This document shows positions 18,234-26,739 of a stretch of DNA of 31,722 nt, piece by piece. Below the pieces are notes generated by a model. It saw only the letters and a program-made list of their open reading frames with translations. It was not told where the DNA came from and searched no databases. Source of the stretch: Thermoflexus sp. (GTDB lineage: Bacteria > Chloroflexota > Anaerolineae > Thermoflexales > Thermoflexaceae); NCBI RefSeq assembly GCF_034432235.1, contig NZ_DAOUCJ010000004.1, positions 1-31,722 of the forward strand. The letters run 5' to 3'. Numbering within the stretch: the stretch's first letter is position 1; the number at the start of each line of letters is the position of its first letter. The position numbers and the translations under genes are program-made.

Positions 18234-19226
18234 TTACCTCCGCCTCCAGAGTCGCTGGCTCAGACGCATCATGTCCAGGGGTGAGGCCTCTTCATCCCGG
18301 ATGGCGCGGCCGGTCAGTTTGATGAACACATCCTCCAGGCTGGGCCGCCGCAGGCTGATGCTGTGAACGGTCAGCGGGGGCTCCCGGCCGTTCTGCAGGA
18401 CCCCCAGCAGTCGGGGGATGAGCTGATCGCCTCGTGCGGCTTCGATGAGCAGCCCTTCTTCGGTCCGGCGGGGCTCCAGCGCCAGCGCCTCCCGCAACCG
18501 CTCGGCCGCGCGGGCATCGTCGCTGGTTCGCATCAGGATCACATCTCCGCCGATCATGGCTTTCAGGTTATCCGGGGTGTCCAGGGCGATGATGCGCCCG
18601 TGGTCGATGATGGCGATGCGATCCGCCCGCTCCGCTTCGTCCATATAATGCGTGGTGAAGAAGACCGTGGTCCCCTCGGTATCGCGCAGGCGGAGAATGT
18701 AATCCCAAATGTGACGCCGCGTCTGAGGATCCAGCCCCAGCGTGGGTTCGTCCAGGAAAAGGACCTTGGGTTGATGGAGCAGGCCGCGGGCGAGCTCCAG
18801 CCGGCGCTTCATCCCCCCGGAGAAGGTGCGCACTTCCTGGTGGGCGTGATCCAGGAGATCCACCAGCTCCAGCAGGCGCTTCGCCCGTTCCTCGAAGGCC
18901 CGACGGGGGACATCATACAGCCGGGCGTGAAACTGGAGGTTCTGCCACGCCGTCAGCCGATCATCCAGGCTGGGATCCTGGAACACCAGCCCGATGCGCC
19001 GGCGCACTTCATGGGGCTCCTTCACGATATCATGGCCCCCCACCCGGGCTTTGCCGGATGTTGGCCGCAGCAGCGTGCAGAGCATATTGATGGTGGTAGA
19101 CTTGCCGGCCCCGTTGGGGCCCAGGAAGGCAAAGAGCTCTCCTTCTCGCACCGTAAAAGAAACCTCTCGAACGGCCACGAAGTCGCCGAACCGCCGGGTC
19201 AGGCGCTCCGCCTCAATGGCGTTCAT
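18234..19226 (-). CDS. ABC transporter ATP-binding protein (DrrA-like)
   Basis: This 330-residue protein is the ATPase of the exporter. Walker A is GPNGAGKST (36-44), the signature is FSGGMKRR (135-142) and Walker B with its extension is LFLDEPTLGLDP (about 156-166). The switch histidine follows in FFTTHYMDEAERADR. The C-terminal 90 residues form the extra domain found in DrrA/NatA-type drug exporters (SLRRPSLEDVFIKLTGR near the end). The ATG at 19226 is preceded by AGGAGGAGG, which decides against longer in-frame starts. It sits between a MarR-type gene (134 bp upstream) and the permease gene (5 bp downstream), an arrangement typical of a self-regulated multidrug exporter. Confidence 0.94.
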   Translation of the reverse strand: MNAIEAERLTRRFGDFVAVREVSFTVREGELFAFLGPNGAGKSTTINMLCTLLRPTSGKARVGGHDIVKEPHEVRRRIGLVFQDPSLDDRLTAWQNLQFHARLYDVPRRAFEERAKRLLELVDLLDHAHQEVRTFSGGMKRRLELARGLLHQPKVLFLDEPTLGLDPQTRRHIWDYILRLRDTEGTTVFFTTHYMDEAERADRIAIIDHGRIIALDTPDNLKAMIGGDVILMRTSDDARAAERLREALALEPRRTEEGLLIEAARGDQLIPRLLGVLQNGREPPLTVHSISLRRPSLEDVFIKLTGRAIRDEEASPLDMMRLSQRLWRRR

Positions 19227-19359
19227 GCTTTCCTCCTCCTGATCCGTAGTTCCTCTGAGAAGCAAGAGCGATCGTCGTGAATGGTTGAGCGCAGGCCGCC
19301 TCCAGCGGCTCGCACCCCCTGAAAGCTCCGCCGGAGATGGAGGAATGCCCGGACATCGA

Positions 19360-19812
19360 TCACCCGGTCGAAGGAGGCCCCGGGCCGCTCCCCAGCGTTC
19401 GCTGCAGGAGATCCATCGCCTGGGCCAGGATCGCGCGTTCCTCCGGGCTGAGGGTGGCCAGCCGTCGCCCCAGACGGACGGCCGCTCGCAGCTGAAGCCG
19501 GCGCAGCGCCTTTCGCCCCTTTGGCGTGAGCCGGATCCATACCCGCCGTCGGTCTGTGGGATCCCGTTCCACATCCACCCAGCCCTGAGCGGCGAGGGAG
19601 CGAACCGCCCGCGAGACCGTGGAGGGACGAACAGACTGCGCACGGGCCAGCTCCGTCAGGGTATACGGACGCTGAGCCAGCATCCCCAGCAGCCGATAGG
19701 ATTGCGCTGGGAAGCTTTCCGGATGATCCCCTTTCACCTCTGCCCAGATCTTTCGTATCACCAGGTGAAGGGTCTCCAGGATCCGACGGGCCAGGACACG
19801 TTCAGGGATCAA
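19360..19812 (-). CDS. MarR family transcriptional regulator
   Basis: This 150-residue winged-helix DNA-binding protein is of normal MarR length. The recognition part (YTLTELARAQSVRPSTVSRAVRSL) and the wing DPTDRRRVWIRLTPKGR are clear, flanked by dimerisation helices at both ends. The frame has no ATG; TTG at 19812 is the likely start, with GGAGG eight bases upstream. It is the first gene of the exporter operon, and an operator-like palindrome overlaps its transcription start, so it probably represses itself and the ABC exporter until a ligand binds. The ligand is unknown. Confidence 0.9.
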   Translation of the reverse strand: MIPERVLARRILETLHLVIRKIWAEVKGDHPESFPAQSYRLLGMLAQRPYTLTELARAQSVRPSTVSRAVRSLAAQGWVDVERDPTDRRRVWIRLTPKGRKALRRLQLRAAVRLGRRLATLSPEERAILAQAMDLLQRTLGSGPGPPSTG

Positions 19813-19841
19813 GCTCCGGGCCTCCCCAGATTTTTGCGCAT

Positions 19842-19854
19842 GCTAAAATTTAGC
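19842..19854. promoter_or_regulatory. Operator-like palindrome for the MarR regulator
   Basis: GCTAAA-A-TTTAGC is a perfect 13-bp inverted repeat, placed about +1 to +13 relative to the promoter at 19862-19890. Position and symmetry suit a MarR dimer acting as an autorepressor. The binding itself is an inference. Confidence 0.6.
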
Positions 19855-19861
19855 GTTGCGA

Positions 19862-19890
19862 ATTATATTCGACTTCCCCGGTCGTGTCAA
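19862..19890 (-). promoter_or_regulatory. Perfect-consensus sigma-A promoter of the marR-ABC exporter operon
   Basis: On the minus strand TTGACA (19890-19885), exactly 17 bases, then TATAAT (19867-19862): all 12 positions match the consensus. Transcription should start near 19855, inside the palindrome. Such a strong promoter normally needs tight repression, which fits the MarR gene downstream. Confidence 0.9.
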
Positions 19891-20029
19891 AAAGGAGCCG
19901 GCCGCATGGTTTCCATGGCGCCTCACCGGCAGGTCGGGGATCCGCCTCTCCTTTTTCGATCCCGCCCCAACGAATGGATTAGAAAATGGATAAATTAGTC
20001 CAAAAAGCGCTTCAAGTGGGCGTCCTGTT

Positions 20030-20059
20030 TTGACAATTTGGGTTAATTGGATCATTAAT
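20030..20059 (+). promoter_or_regulatory. Possible promoter for the cupredoxin gene
   Basis: TTGACA (20030-20035) is followed after 18 bases by ATTAAT (20054-20059), a four-of-six -10. The cupredoxin start codon is about 45 bp further downstream. The -35 is perfect and the -10 weak. Confidence 0.4.
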
Positions 20060-20105
20060 AAAGAGGGGTTCGGAACAGGCATCCTGACGGCATGGGGAGG
20101 CCATG

Positions 20106-20214
20106 ATGGCTCGTGTTCCGAAGTGGGGTAGGGCGTTGGGGATCATCGGACTGTTTCTGGCCGCGTGCGCATCGGCTGGCCCGGCCGGCCCGGCGCGCGT
20201 TACATTAAAGATGG
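20106..20214 (+). pseudogene. Lipoprotein signal-peptide part of the cupredoxin gene, out of frame with the rest
   Basis: ATG at 20106 (GGGGAGG five bases upstream) begins a typical lipoprotein signal peptide with lipobox Leu-Ala-Ala-Cys (FLAACASAG) and then VTLKM. The frame leaves the cupredoxin at a tandem ATGG-ATGG (20211-20218). Removing one ATGG would read VTLKMEEYRFDPST without a break, so signal peptide and domain were almost certainly one gene. In the frame as given, translation continues as low-complexity sequence to a stop near 20420. Confidence 0.75.
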
Positions 20215-20613
20215 ATGGAGGAATACCGTTTCGATCCCTCCACGATCCGGGTGAAGGCCGGCCAGGAGATTCGCCTCACCCTGGTCAACCAGGGGAAGGA
20301 GACCCACGAGCTGATGATCGGCCGGGAGCTGATGACCCGGGCGGGCCGACCGGTCGGCTTTCATCAGGACTTCTTCGATGGGGTCGTGGTGAAAGCGGAG
20401 CGGGGAGGGAAAGCCATTGATATTCGGGAGTTGATGGAAGAGGAGGAGGAAATGCACGGCTTCATGGTGGCCCTAAAGCCGGGCAGCGAGCCAGTCACCC
20501 TCATCTTCAAGGTCCCGGCGGACAAAGCGGGGGAGTGGCAGATCGGCTGTTTCGAGAACGACGGTGCCCACTGGGACCTGGGAATGCAGGGGAGGTGGGT
20601 GGTCCAGCCATGA
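20215..20613 (+). CDS. Cupredoxin-domain copper protein (frame-disrupted from its signal peptide)
   Basis: These 132 codons encode a type 1 copper (cupredoxin) fold. The N-terminal strand YRFDPSTIRVKAGQEIRLTL is followed by the first ligand region THELMIG. The C-terminal ligand loop has Cys, His and Met in GCFENDGAHWDLGMQG, spaced C-x6-H-x4-M, with an acidic EEEEE insertion in between. Such proteins carry electrons to terminal oxidases outside the membrane, and this gene lies directly before the cytochrome c oxidase operon. As written, the domain lacks an export signal because of the 4-bp duplication at its start. It could be expressed only from the ATG at 20215, by slippage, or in cells with the other allele. 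A sequencing error is also possible. Confidence 0.8.
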   Translation: MEEYRFDPSTIRVKAGQEIRLTLVNQGKETHELMIGRELMTRAGRPVGFHQDFFDGVVVKAERGGKAIDIRELMEEEEEMHGFMVALKPGSEPVTLIFKVPADKAGEWQIGCFENDGAHWDLGMQGRWVVQP

Positions 20614-20940
20614 TCCTGGATCCGGGATAAGGGGCAAGGACCTGAGGATGAGGGGTCTTTGCATGGGGAGAAGCGCTGCTCCTCAGGGGAAACTCCGTCG
20701 CGTCCCTGTCGCCCGATTCGTATCGGGGTGAGCGGCCTTGACAGTTCGAGTAAAACTCTTCATCCATTTCATGCGATTTAGTGCGAACAGGGATCCACAG
20801 TAGGCGTTATGTCCCTTTGCGCGGGGGCTAAGAGGAGGAAGAGGCAAAAGCGTGGGGCGGGCCGCTGGGGTGCCTGCCCTATGTCTCATGCTTTGATCGC
20901 TGAGGGAGGAGCGCGCAAAGCCAACACGGGAGGCATCTGG
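20614..20940 (+). other. Gap between the cupredoxin and coxB genes
   Basis: No gene is visible in these 327 bases. A perfect TTGACA at 20738-20743 points toward coxB but lacks a recognisable -10 at the right distance, so the coxB promoter is uncertain. The frame of coxB is open upstream to 20809, but the only good ribosome binding site precedes 20941. Confidence 0.4.
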
Positions 20941-21960
20941 ATGGCGCGAACCGGCGGTGCGATCCGCGGATGGGCCCGGGGGGGCGAAGCAGGGCTGGTG
21001 ATCCTGAGCGCTGGGCTTGCGGGGTGTTCTGCTCAGAGCCCGGCGATCCTGGCTCCTGTATCCCCCAAGGGCCGGGCGGAGGCGGAGCTGTTCTGGTTCA
21101 TCCTGGCGATTACGGCCTTTGTCTTTGTGGTGGTGGAGGCGTTGTTGCTCTACGCGGTCATCCGTTTCCGGGCCCGGGATCCGCAGGCCATTCCCCCCCA
21201 GATCCACGGGAACCGGGCCCTCGAGGTCTCATGGACCACGGTGACCGCCCTGGGCCTGGCGGTGATTTTCGCCATGACCTGGCGGACGATGGCCGCGACC
21301 TCCACGCCGCCGGCGGAGGCGATTCCGGTGAAGGTCATCGGCCATCAATGGTGGTGGGAGTTTCAATATCCGACTCTGGGGATCACCACGGCCAACGAGC
21401 TGGTGATCCCCGTGGGCCGGCCGATCCGGCTCACCGTTACCGCGGCGGACGTCATTCATAGCTTCTGGGTTCCTCAGCTGGGCGGCAAAATGGATGCCAT
21501 CCCCGGGCGGGAAAATCTCCTGTGGTTGCAGGCGGATGTGGAGGGGACGTATTACGGGCAGTGCGCAGAGTTATGCGGCGCCTCCCATGCGAACATGCGC
21601 CTGCGGGTCCGGGTGGTATCGGACTCCGAGTTCCAGCGATGGGTGGAAGCTCAGCGGGCGCCCGCGGCGCAGCCCGTGGAGCCCCTCGCGCAGAAAGGAT
21701 ATCAGGTGTTCATGAGCAAGGCCTGCGTGGGCTGTCATACCATTGACGGCACGCCGGCTCGGGGAAAGGTGGGACCGAACCTCACTCATGTGGGGAGCCG
21801 GACGACGATTGCGGCGGGCCTGCTGGAGAACACCCCGGAGAACCTGGCCCGCTGGCTGGATAATCCCCCGGCGGTCAAGCCGGGCTCGCTGATGCCCCGC
21901 CTGGGCCTGACCCCGGAGGAGATCCAGGCTCTGGTGGCTTATCTTTCTTCCCTGAAATGA
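20941..21960 (+). CDS. coxB: Cytochrome c oxidase subunit II with fused cytochrome c domain (caa3 type)
   Basis: This 339-residue subunit receives electrons for the oxidase. It starts with a lipoprotein-type signal (GLAGC, Cys29), then two membrane helices (about 50-72 and 100-118). The periplasmic CuA domain has ligands His173 (VIHSFW), Cys208, Cys212, His216 and Met219 (CAELCGASHANM) and the aromatic electron-entry patch WWWEFQYP. The C-terminal 90 residues are a class I cytochrome c with CVGCH (262-266) and an axial Met318 (SLMPRLG). This fusion defines caa3 oxidases, which do not rely on a free cytochrome c for the last step. ATG at 20941 follows GGGAGG. It is the first gene of the cox operon, 12 bp before coxA. 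Confidence 0.95.
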   Translation: MARTGGAIRGWARGGEAGLVILSAGLAGCSAQSPAILAPVSPKGRAEAELFWFILAITAFVFVVVEALLLYAVIRFRARDPQAIPPQIHGNRALEVSWTTVTALGLAVIFAMTWRTMAATSTPPAEAIPVKVIGHQWWWEFQYPTLGITTANELVIPVGRPIRLTVTAADVIHSFWVPQLGGKMDAIPGRENLLWLQADVEGTYYGQCAELCGASHANMRLRVRVVSDSEFQRWVEAQRAPAAQPVEPLAQKGYQVFMSKACVGCHTIDGTPARGKVGPNLTHVGSRTTIAAGLLENTPENLARWLDNPPAVKPGSLMPRLGLTPEEIQALVAYLSSLK

Positions 21961-21972
21961 AGGGAGGCAGCG

Positions 21973-23844
21973 ATGGCCGGTTCGGCGGTGGCATGGCCCC
22001 GCGTGTATGAGGAGCGGGGGCTTCTCTCCTGGTTGACCACGGTCGACCACAAGCGGATCGGCATCCTGTATATCCTGGGCGCCGGGTTCTTCGCTCTGAT
22101 CGGTGGCCTGGAGGCCCTGCTCATCCGGACGCAACTGGCGGTCCCCAACAATCGGGTGCTGGTGGGGGAGGCCTACAACCAGGTTCTGACCATGCACGGC
22201 ACCACCATGGTCTTCCTGGTGGTGATGCCGGTGCTGGCGGGGCTGGGGAACTACGTCGTCCCTCTGATGATCGGGGCCCGGGACATGGCCTATCCTCGCC
22301 TGAATGCCTTCGGGGTTTGGATGTTCCTGCTGGGCGGGCTCTTCCTGAACCTGAGCTTCCTGCTGGGTGGGGCGCCCGACGCGGGATGGTTCGGCTATGC
22401 GCCGTTGACGGCGAAAACCTTCTCCAAAGGCACCGGCATCGACTTCTGGATCCTGGGCCTGCAGCTGCTGGGGATCTCCTCCATCACCTCCTCGATCAAC
22501 TTCGTGTCCACCATCCTGCTGTTGCGGGCGCCCGGTCTCACCCTGAACCGGCTGCCGCTTTTCGCCTGGACCACGCTGGTGACCGCCTTCCTCATTCTCT
22601 TTGCGATGCCCAGCATCTCGGCGGCCCTGTTCCTCCTGTTCCTGGACCGCCATCTGGGGACGCATTTCTTCAACCCGGCGGCGGGCGGGGATCCGCTGCT
22701 CTGGCAGCATCTCTTCTGGTTCTTCGGCCACCCGGAGGTCTACATCATGATCCTGCCCGCGATGGGGATTGTCTCAGAGGTGCTGCCGGTCTTCTCTCGC
22801 AAGCCCATCTTCGGCTACACGGCGGTGGCCTACTCCAGCGTAGCCATCGGCTTCATCGGGTTCACGGTCTGGGCGCATCATATGTTCGCGGTGGGGCTGC
22901 CTCCGGTGGTGAATGCCTTTTTCTCGGCCGCCAGCATGCTGGTGGCGGTGCCCACAGCCATCAAGGTCTTTAACTGGATTGCCACCATCTGGGGTGGGGC
23001 CGTGCGATATCGCACGCCCTTCCTCTTCGCTGCCGCCTTTGTGGCCCTCTTCGTCATCGGGGGATTAAGCGGTCTGTTCCTGGCCGCTGTCCCGGTGGAC
23101 TGGCAGGTGACGGACACCTACTTCGTGGTCGCTCATTTCCATTACACGCTCTTCGGCGGCTCGATGTTCGCTATTGTGGCCGGCATCTATTACTGGTTTC
23201 CCAAGATCACCGGGCGCTTCCTGGATGAGCGGCTGGGCCGCCTGCATTTCGCCCTCCAGTTCATCGGATTCAACCTTACGTTTTTCCCGATGCATTTCCT
23301 GGGGCTGTCCGGAATGCCCCGACGGGTTTACACCTATGCCCCTGGCCTGGGCTGGGAGGGCCTGAACCTTCTGGCCACGGTCGGCGCCTTTATCCTGGCT
23401 CTGGGCTTCGTGGTCTTCTTCGTTAACATCGCCCGCAGCCTGGTCGCCGGGGAGCGCGCTCCGGATGACCCGTGGGATGGGCACACCCTGGAGTGGCTGA
23501 CCTCCTCGCCGCCGCCGCCCTATAATTTCGCGCGCATCCCGGTGATCCACAGCCGCCGGCCGGCATGGGATCGCAAATACACCGGCAACCCGCATCCGCA
23601 TCCTGTCATCGAGGCGGCAGAAGGAAACGATCGGGTTGGGGAGGTGGAGACGTCGGAGGAGCCCATTCATCTGCCCTCCCCCAGCCTGTGGCCGCTGATC
23701 CTGGCGGCCGGGTTGACGGTCTTCGCCCTGGGGCTGGTGACCCACTGGATCTTTATCCCCGTGGGCCTTCTTCTCTTCGCCCTGGGGCTCGTGCGCTGGG
23801 TCCAGCAGCCTCTGTTCCCGGAAGCCCACGGGACGTCATCGTGA
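21973..23844 (+). CDS. coxA: Cytochrome c oxidase subunit I (heme-copper catalytic subunit)
   Basis: This 623-residue subunit reduces O2 to water and pumps protons. It has about twelve to fourteen membrane helices. All metal ligands are present: low-spin heme His75 (MHGTTM) and His390, CuB His253 in FFGHPEVY with cross-linked Tyr257, CuB His302-His303 (AHHMF), and high-spin heme His388 (HFHYTLFGG). Glu255 of the GHPEVY motif places it in the A1 branch with a glutamate-ended D channel, and Lys331 in TAIKVFNW fits the K channel. The C-terminal 140 residues contain a charged cytoplasmic loop and two extra helices. It lies between coxB and coxC. Confidence 0.97.
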   Translation: MAGSAVAWPRVYEERGLLSWLTTVDHKRIGILYILGAGFFALIGGLEALLIRTQLAVPNNRVLVGEAYNQVLTMHGTTMVFLVVMPVLAGLGNYVVPLMIGARDMAYPRLNAFGVWMFLLGGLFLNLSFLLGGAPDAGWFGYAPLTAKTFSKGTGIDFWILGLQLLGISSITSSINFVSTILLLRAPGLTLNRLPLFAWTTLVTAFLILFAMPSISAALFLLFLDRHLGTHFFNPAAGGDPLLWQHLFWFFGHPEVYIMILPAMGIVSEVLPVFSRKPIFGYTAVAYSSVAIGFIGFTVWAHHMFAVGLPPVVNAFFSAASMLVAVPTAIKVFNWIATIWGGAVRYRTPFLFAAAFVALFVIGGLSGLFLAAVPVDWQVTDTYFVVAHFHYTLFGGSMFAIVAGIYYWFPKITGRFLDERLGRLHFALQFIGFNLTFFPMHFLGLSGMPRRVYTYAPGLGWEGLNLLATVGAFILALGFVVFFVNIARSLVAGERAPDDPWDGHTLEWLTSSPPPPYNFARIPVIHSRRPAWDRKYTGNPHPHPVIEAAEGNDRVGEVETSEEPIHLPSPSLWPLILAAGLTVFALGLVTHWIFIPVGLLLFALGLVRWVQQPLFPEAHGTSS

Positions 23845-23925
23845 GGGCCCAGGGGCTTCCCGGATCCAGCCCCAGGAGGGGAGGGAACCTGGATCTTTCC
23901 ACCCGGAGTGGCGGAGGAGCAGACG

Positions 23926-24507
23926 ATGGCCAGCCATCATCCAACGGTCGGATCCGAGATCGCGGTGGATAGCCGCAAGCTGGGGGTCTGGGTCTTCCTG
24001 GCCTCGGAGGTGATCTTCTTCGCCTCTCTGATCGTCTCCTACCTGGTGCTGCACAACCGGGTGACCAGCGGCCCCACCGCCCATGAGGCCCTCACCCTGA
24101 CCATCCCCACCATCAACACGATGATCCTGCTCACCAGTAGCGTGGCGATGGTGCTGGCCCTGGCCCACCTGCGGGATGGAAACCGGCGGGCCTCCATCGC
24201 CTGGCTGCTCACCACGGCCTGGCTGGGCATTTGTTTTCTGATTCTGAAGGCGGTGGAATACAGCCAGCATCTCCATGAAGGCCTCACGCCCAGCGTCAAC
24301 GTCTTCGGCTCCGCTTACTATACGGTCACCGGTTTCCACGCCGCGCACGTGGCCGTGGGGGTGATCTGGATCCTGAGCGTGGCCCTGGGGCTCCGCCGCC
24401 GCCTCTCGCCTCAGAACGATGTCCTGGTGGAGACGGTAGGGCTTTACTGGCACTTCGTGGATCTGGTGTGGGTGGCGATCTTCATGGTGGTGTATCTCCT
24501 GCGCTAA
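23926..24507 (+). CDS. coxC: Cytochrome c oxidase subunit III
   Basis: This 193-residue membrane protein has five hydrophobic helices, the shortened form common in caa3 oxidases. Family marks are KLGVWVFLASEVIFFASLI in helix 1, KAVEYSQHLHEG before the fourth helix, SAYYTVTGFHAAHVAVG and the final YWHFVDLVWVAIFMVVYLLR-type helix. Subunit III stabilises the catalytic core and its proton uptake. ATG at 23926 follows GGAGGAG; a GTG 18 bases earlier is less well placed. It is third in the cox operon, 81 bp after coxA. Confidence 0.93.
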   Translation: MASHHPTVGSEIAVDSRKLGVWVFLASEVIFFASLIVSYLVLHNRVTSGPTAHEALTLTIPTINTMILLTSSVAMVLALAHLRDGNRRASIAWLLTTAWLGICFLILKAVEYSQHLHEGLTPSVNVFGSAYYTVTGFHAAHVAVGVIWILSVALGLRRRLSPQNDVLVETVGLYWHFVDLVWVAIFMVVYLLR

Positions 24508-24520
24508 GGGAGGATCGGCC

Positions 24521-24838
24521 GTGAGGGGGACTTCCGTGAGCACCGATCGACCGGAAGGGACGGTGGGAGCCAAGGCCCATCGGCATCCGAACTACGTCCT
24601 GGTGGGGATCGTGTTGATCGTCCTCACGATCCTGGAGGTGAGCGTCATCCGCCTGCCGGTGCCTCAGCTGCCCTTCCTGCTGGGGTTCGCCATCGCCAAG
24701 GCCCTTCTGATCCTGATGTATTTCATGCACCTGAAATTCGACTCCCGACTCTACGCGGTGCTCTTCGCCTATCCCTGGCCGCTGGCGCTTCTGCTGGTGG
24801 GGATGCTGATCTGGGTGTATTTCGGGTTCCGGGCATAA
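24521..24838 (+). CDS. coxD: Cytochrome c oxidase subunit IV family protein
   Basis: This 105-residue protein has three hydrophobic helices: HPNYVLVGIVLIVLTILEV, PFLLGFAIAKALLILMYFMH (carrying the typical MYFMHLK end) and a C-terminal WPLALLLVGMLIWVYFGFR-like helix. This matches the small prokaryotic subunit IV (COX4_pro), an accessory of caa3 and related oxidases. GTG at 24521 follows GGAGG by seven bases; a second GTG at 24536 is possible. It closes the operon and is followed within 15 bp by a strong terminator. Confidence 0.9.
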   Translation: MRGTSVSTDRPEGTVGAKAHRHPNYVLVGIVLIVLTILEVSVIRLPVPQLPFLLGFAIAKALLILMYFMHLKFDSRLYAVLFAYPWPLALLLVGMLIWVYFGFRA

Positions 24839-24852
24839 TGAAATGATGGGGT

Positions 24853-24895
24853 AAAAAAAGCGGGGGGCACCTGTAGGGTGCCCCCCGCTTTTTTT
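24853..24895. terminator. Bidirectional rho-independent terminator between coxD and cstA
   Basis: GCGGGGGGCACC (24860-24871) and GGTGCCCCCCGC (24877-24888) form a perfect 12-bp stem with a TGTAG loop. It is flanked by A7 (24853-24859) and T7 (24889-24895), so it works for both converging operons. Confidence 0.97.
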
Positions 24896-24912
24896 GCCGC
24901 CATGCCAGGGCC

Positions 24913-26739
24913 TTATTCCCCACCCCCGCCGACCGGGGCCGGGCGCGCCGGAGCGGCCCGCCAGCGATTGAAGGCCACCCATCCTTCATAGCCGATAAAG
25001 GCGGCGGCGATGAAGAGCAGAGCGGCCAGGATCAGCATCACGATGGAACCCACGATCGCCACCGGCTGGTTATTGGCGATGGAGGTCTGAAGGGCGAGGC
25101 GCTGGTTCCACAGGGTCACCAGAATGGCGGCCATGGTCGTGATATACATAAAGACCCCGGGCACACCCGCATACCATGCCGGCCGCCGCTCCGAGACCAG
25201 CCAGACGGTGACGATGAGCAGGGCCAGGCCAGCCATCAGCTGGTTGGCGGCGCCGAACAGCTGCCAGAGGTAGATCCAGGTCCCGGTGAGCACCAGGAAG
25301 GCCGCGAGGGCCATGGAGATGAGGCTGGCCACGTGCGGGTTCTTGAACACGGGCTGGGCCTCCCCCACCCATTCGCCCAGGGTCACCCGCATCAGCCGGA
25401 AGACCAGCTGGACCACGGTGATGACGATGACCACAAAGGCCGCAAAGCCCAGGGCGGTCCCGTAAGGCAGGAAAGCGGGGCCGAAGAGCTGGGAGAGCAG
25501 CGTGCCCACACCGCTGGCGAAGGCGGCAGCCCCCGCTCCCTTCCCCGGGATGGAGATCGCGATGAGGGAGAGCAGCCCCAGGGTGTTCTCGCCGAAGAGC
25601 ATGGCCCCGCCGCCCACCGGGAGAGCATCGGTCTCATACTCCAGCTGCCGGGCCGTGCCCACCGAGCCGAAGAGGGCATGCCAGCCGGAGATCGCGCCGC
25701 AGGCGATGGTCACGAAGAGCATCGGCCACAGGGGTTGCAGATCCACTCGCCCGGGAGCCACAAATCCGGTAAAGGCAGGGAGCTTGAACGACACCGCGCT
25801 GGGGTTCGTGAAGAATCCGACGATGCCGCCCAGGTAGGAAAGCACGATCACGATCGCCGTGATCCAGAACCCCAGGTAGTTGACCGGCTGAGCGAAACGC
25901 CAGATCGGGAGGTTGGCCCCGAGATAGCAGAAAACGAATGTAAACAGCATCCAGAAGATGTAAGCAGGGGTCACACTGGCCGTGCCACCCTTGAACTGCT
26001 GGGCCGTCGGATCGAAGTATTGATAAAGCGGCTGCTTGCCGATGGCGGCGTTCAGGCCGTCAAACAGCTGGCCGACCGGCCCCTGCTGAGTGATCTTGCC
26101 CCCCTCTCCCACCACGGCCCCCCAGGGACCCAGCCCGATGGCGATCAGGGTGACGATCAGCGTGATAGCGGTGACCACGATCAGATCCATCTTCCACCGG
26201 TAAAGCATCTGGCCCATCAACAATCCCATCACGGCCAGGGTGATGATGCCCAGCGGAACACGGGGATCCAGCAAAACGCCAGCGATCAGGTTCACAAAGG
26301 CTCCAGCGATCAGCAACAGATAGAAGAAAATGAACACGAAGAGGAGGGTGCGGGTGCGGGGGCTGATCAGGCGGTAGGCGACGGCGCTCAGGGAGTTCCC
26401 GTCGTTGCGCACGGAGAGCATGATGGCGCTGTAGTCGCTGGCCCACCCGATGAAGGAGACCCCGAGGATCAGCCAGAGGAGGGCCGGCAGCCAGCCCCAG
26501 AGCACCCCGGCCGTGATCGGCCCCACGATCGGGCCCGCCGCGGCGATGGACTTGAAGTGATAGCCGATCAGGATGTTGCGGCTGGTGGGCACGAAATCGA
26601 CGCCGTCCATATACATCCGGGCCGGGGTCGCCCGCTTCGGATCCGACTGGATGATCTCCCGGTCGATCCGCTTGGCGTAGAGGTTCCAGATCAGCAACTG
26701 GACGAGGATACCAATGATAATAACCCAGAAGGCGCTCAT
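24913..26739 (-). CDS. cstA: Carbon starvation protein CstA (pyruvate/peptide transporter family)
   Basis: This 608-residue integral membrane protein has about sixteen hydrophobic helices. The N-terminal CstA domain is clear: IQSDPKRATPARMYMDGVDFVPTS, then LIGYHFKSIAAAGPIVGPI, and AGPxxGP-type loops. The C-terminal domain (DUF5362-type) shows GTARQLEYETDALPVGGGAM and QLFGAANQLMAGLALL. In E. coli CstA imports pyruvate and was first described as a peptide transporter, induced on carbon limitation. GGAGG lies seven bases before the ATG. It converges with the cox operon at a shared terminator. The small partner YbdD of enterobacteria is not seen; a thioredoxin-like gene lies upstream instead. Confidence 0.95.
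   Translation of the reverse strand: MSAFWVIIIGILVQLLIWNLYAKRIDREIIQSDPKRATPARMYMDGVDFVPTSRNILIGYHFKSIAAAGPIVGPITAGVLWGWLPALLWLILGVSFIGWASDYSAIMLSVRNDGNSLSAVAYRLISPRTRTLLFVFIFFYLLLIAGAFVNLIAGVLLDPRVPLGIITLAVMGLLMGQMLYRWKMDLIVVTAITLIVTLIAIGLGPWGAVVGEGGKITQQGPVGQLFDGLNAAIGKQPLYQYFDPTAQQFKGGTASVTPAYIFWMLFTFVFCYLGANLPIWRFAQPVNYLGFWITAIVIVLSYLGGIVGFFTNPSAVSFKLPAFTGFVAPGRVDLQPLWPMLFVTIACGAISGWHALFGSVGTARQLEYETDALPVGGGAMLFGENTLGLLSLIAISIPGKGAGAAAFASGVGTLLSQLFGPAFLPYGTALGFAAFVVIVITVVQLVFRLMRVTLGEWVGEAQPVFKNPHVASLISMALAAFLVLTGTWIYLWQLFGAANQLMAGLALLIVTVWLVSERRPAWYAGVPGVFMYITTMAAILVTLWNQRLALQTSIANNQPVAIVGSIVMLILAALLFIAAAFIGYEGWVAFNRWRAAPARPAPVGGGGE

Noticed and set aside
20738..20766. Promoter for coxB from TTGACA at 20738
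   Set aside because: No -10 hexamer at 16-19 bases; only the -35 half is convincing.
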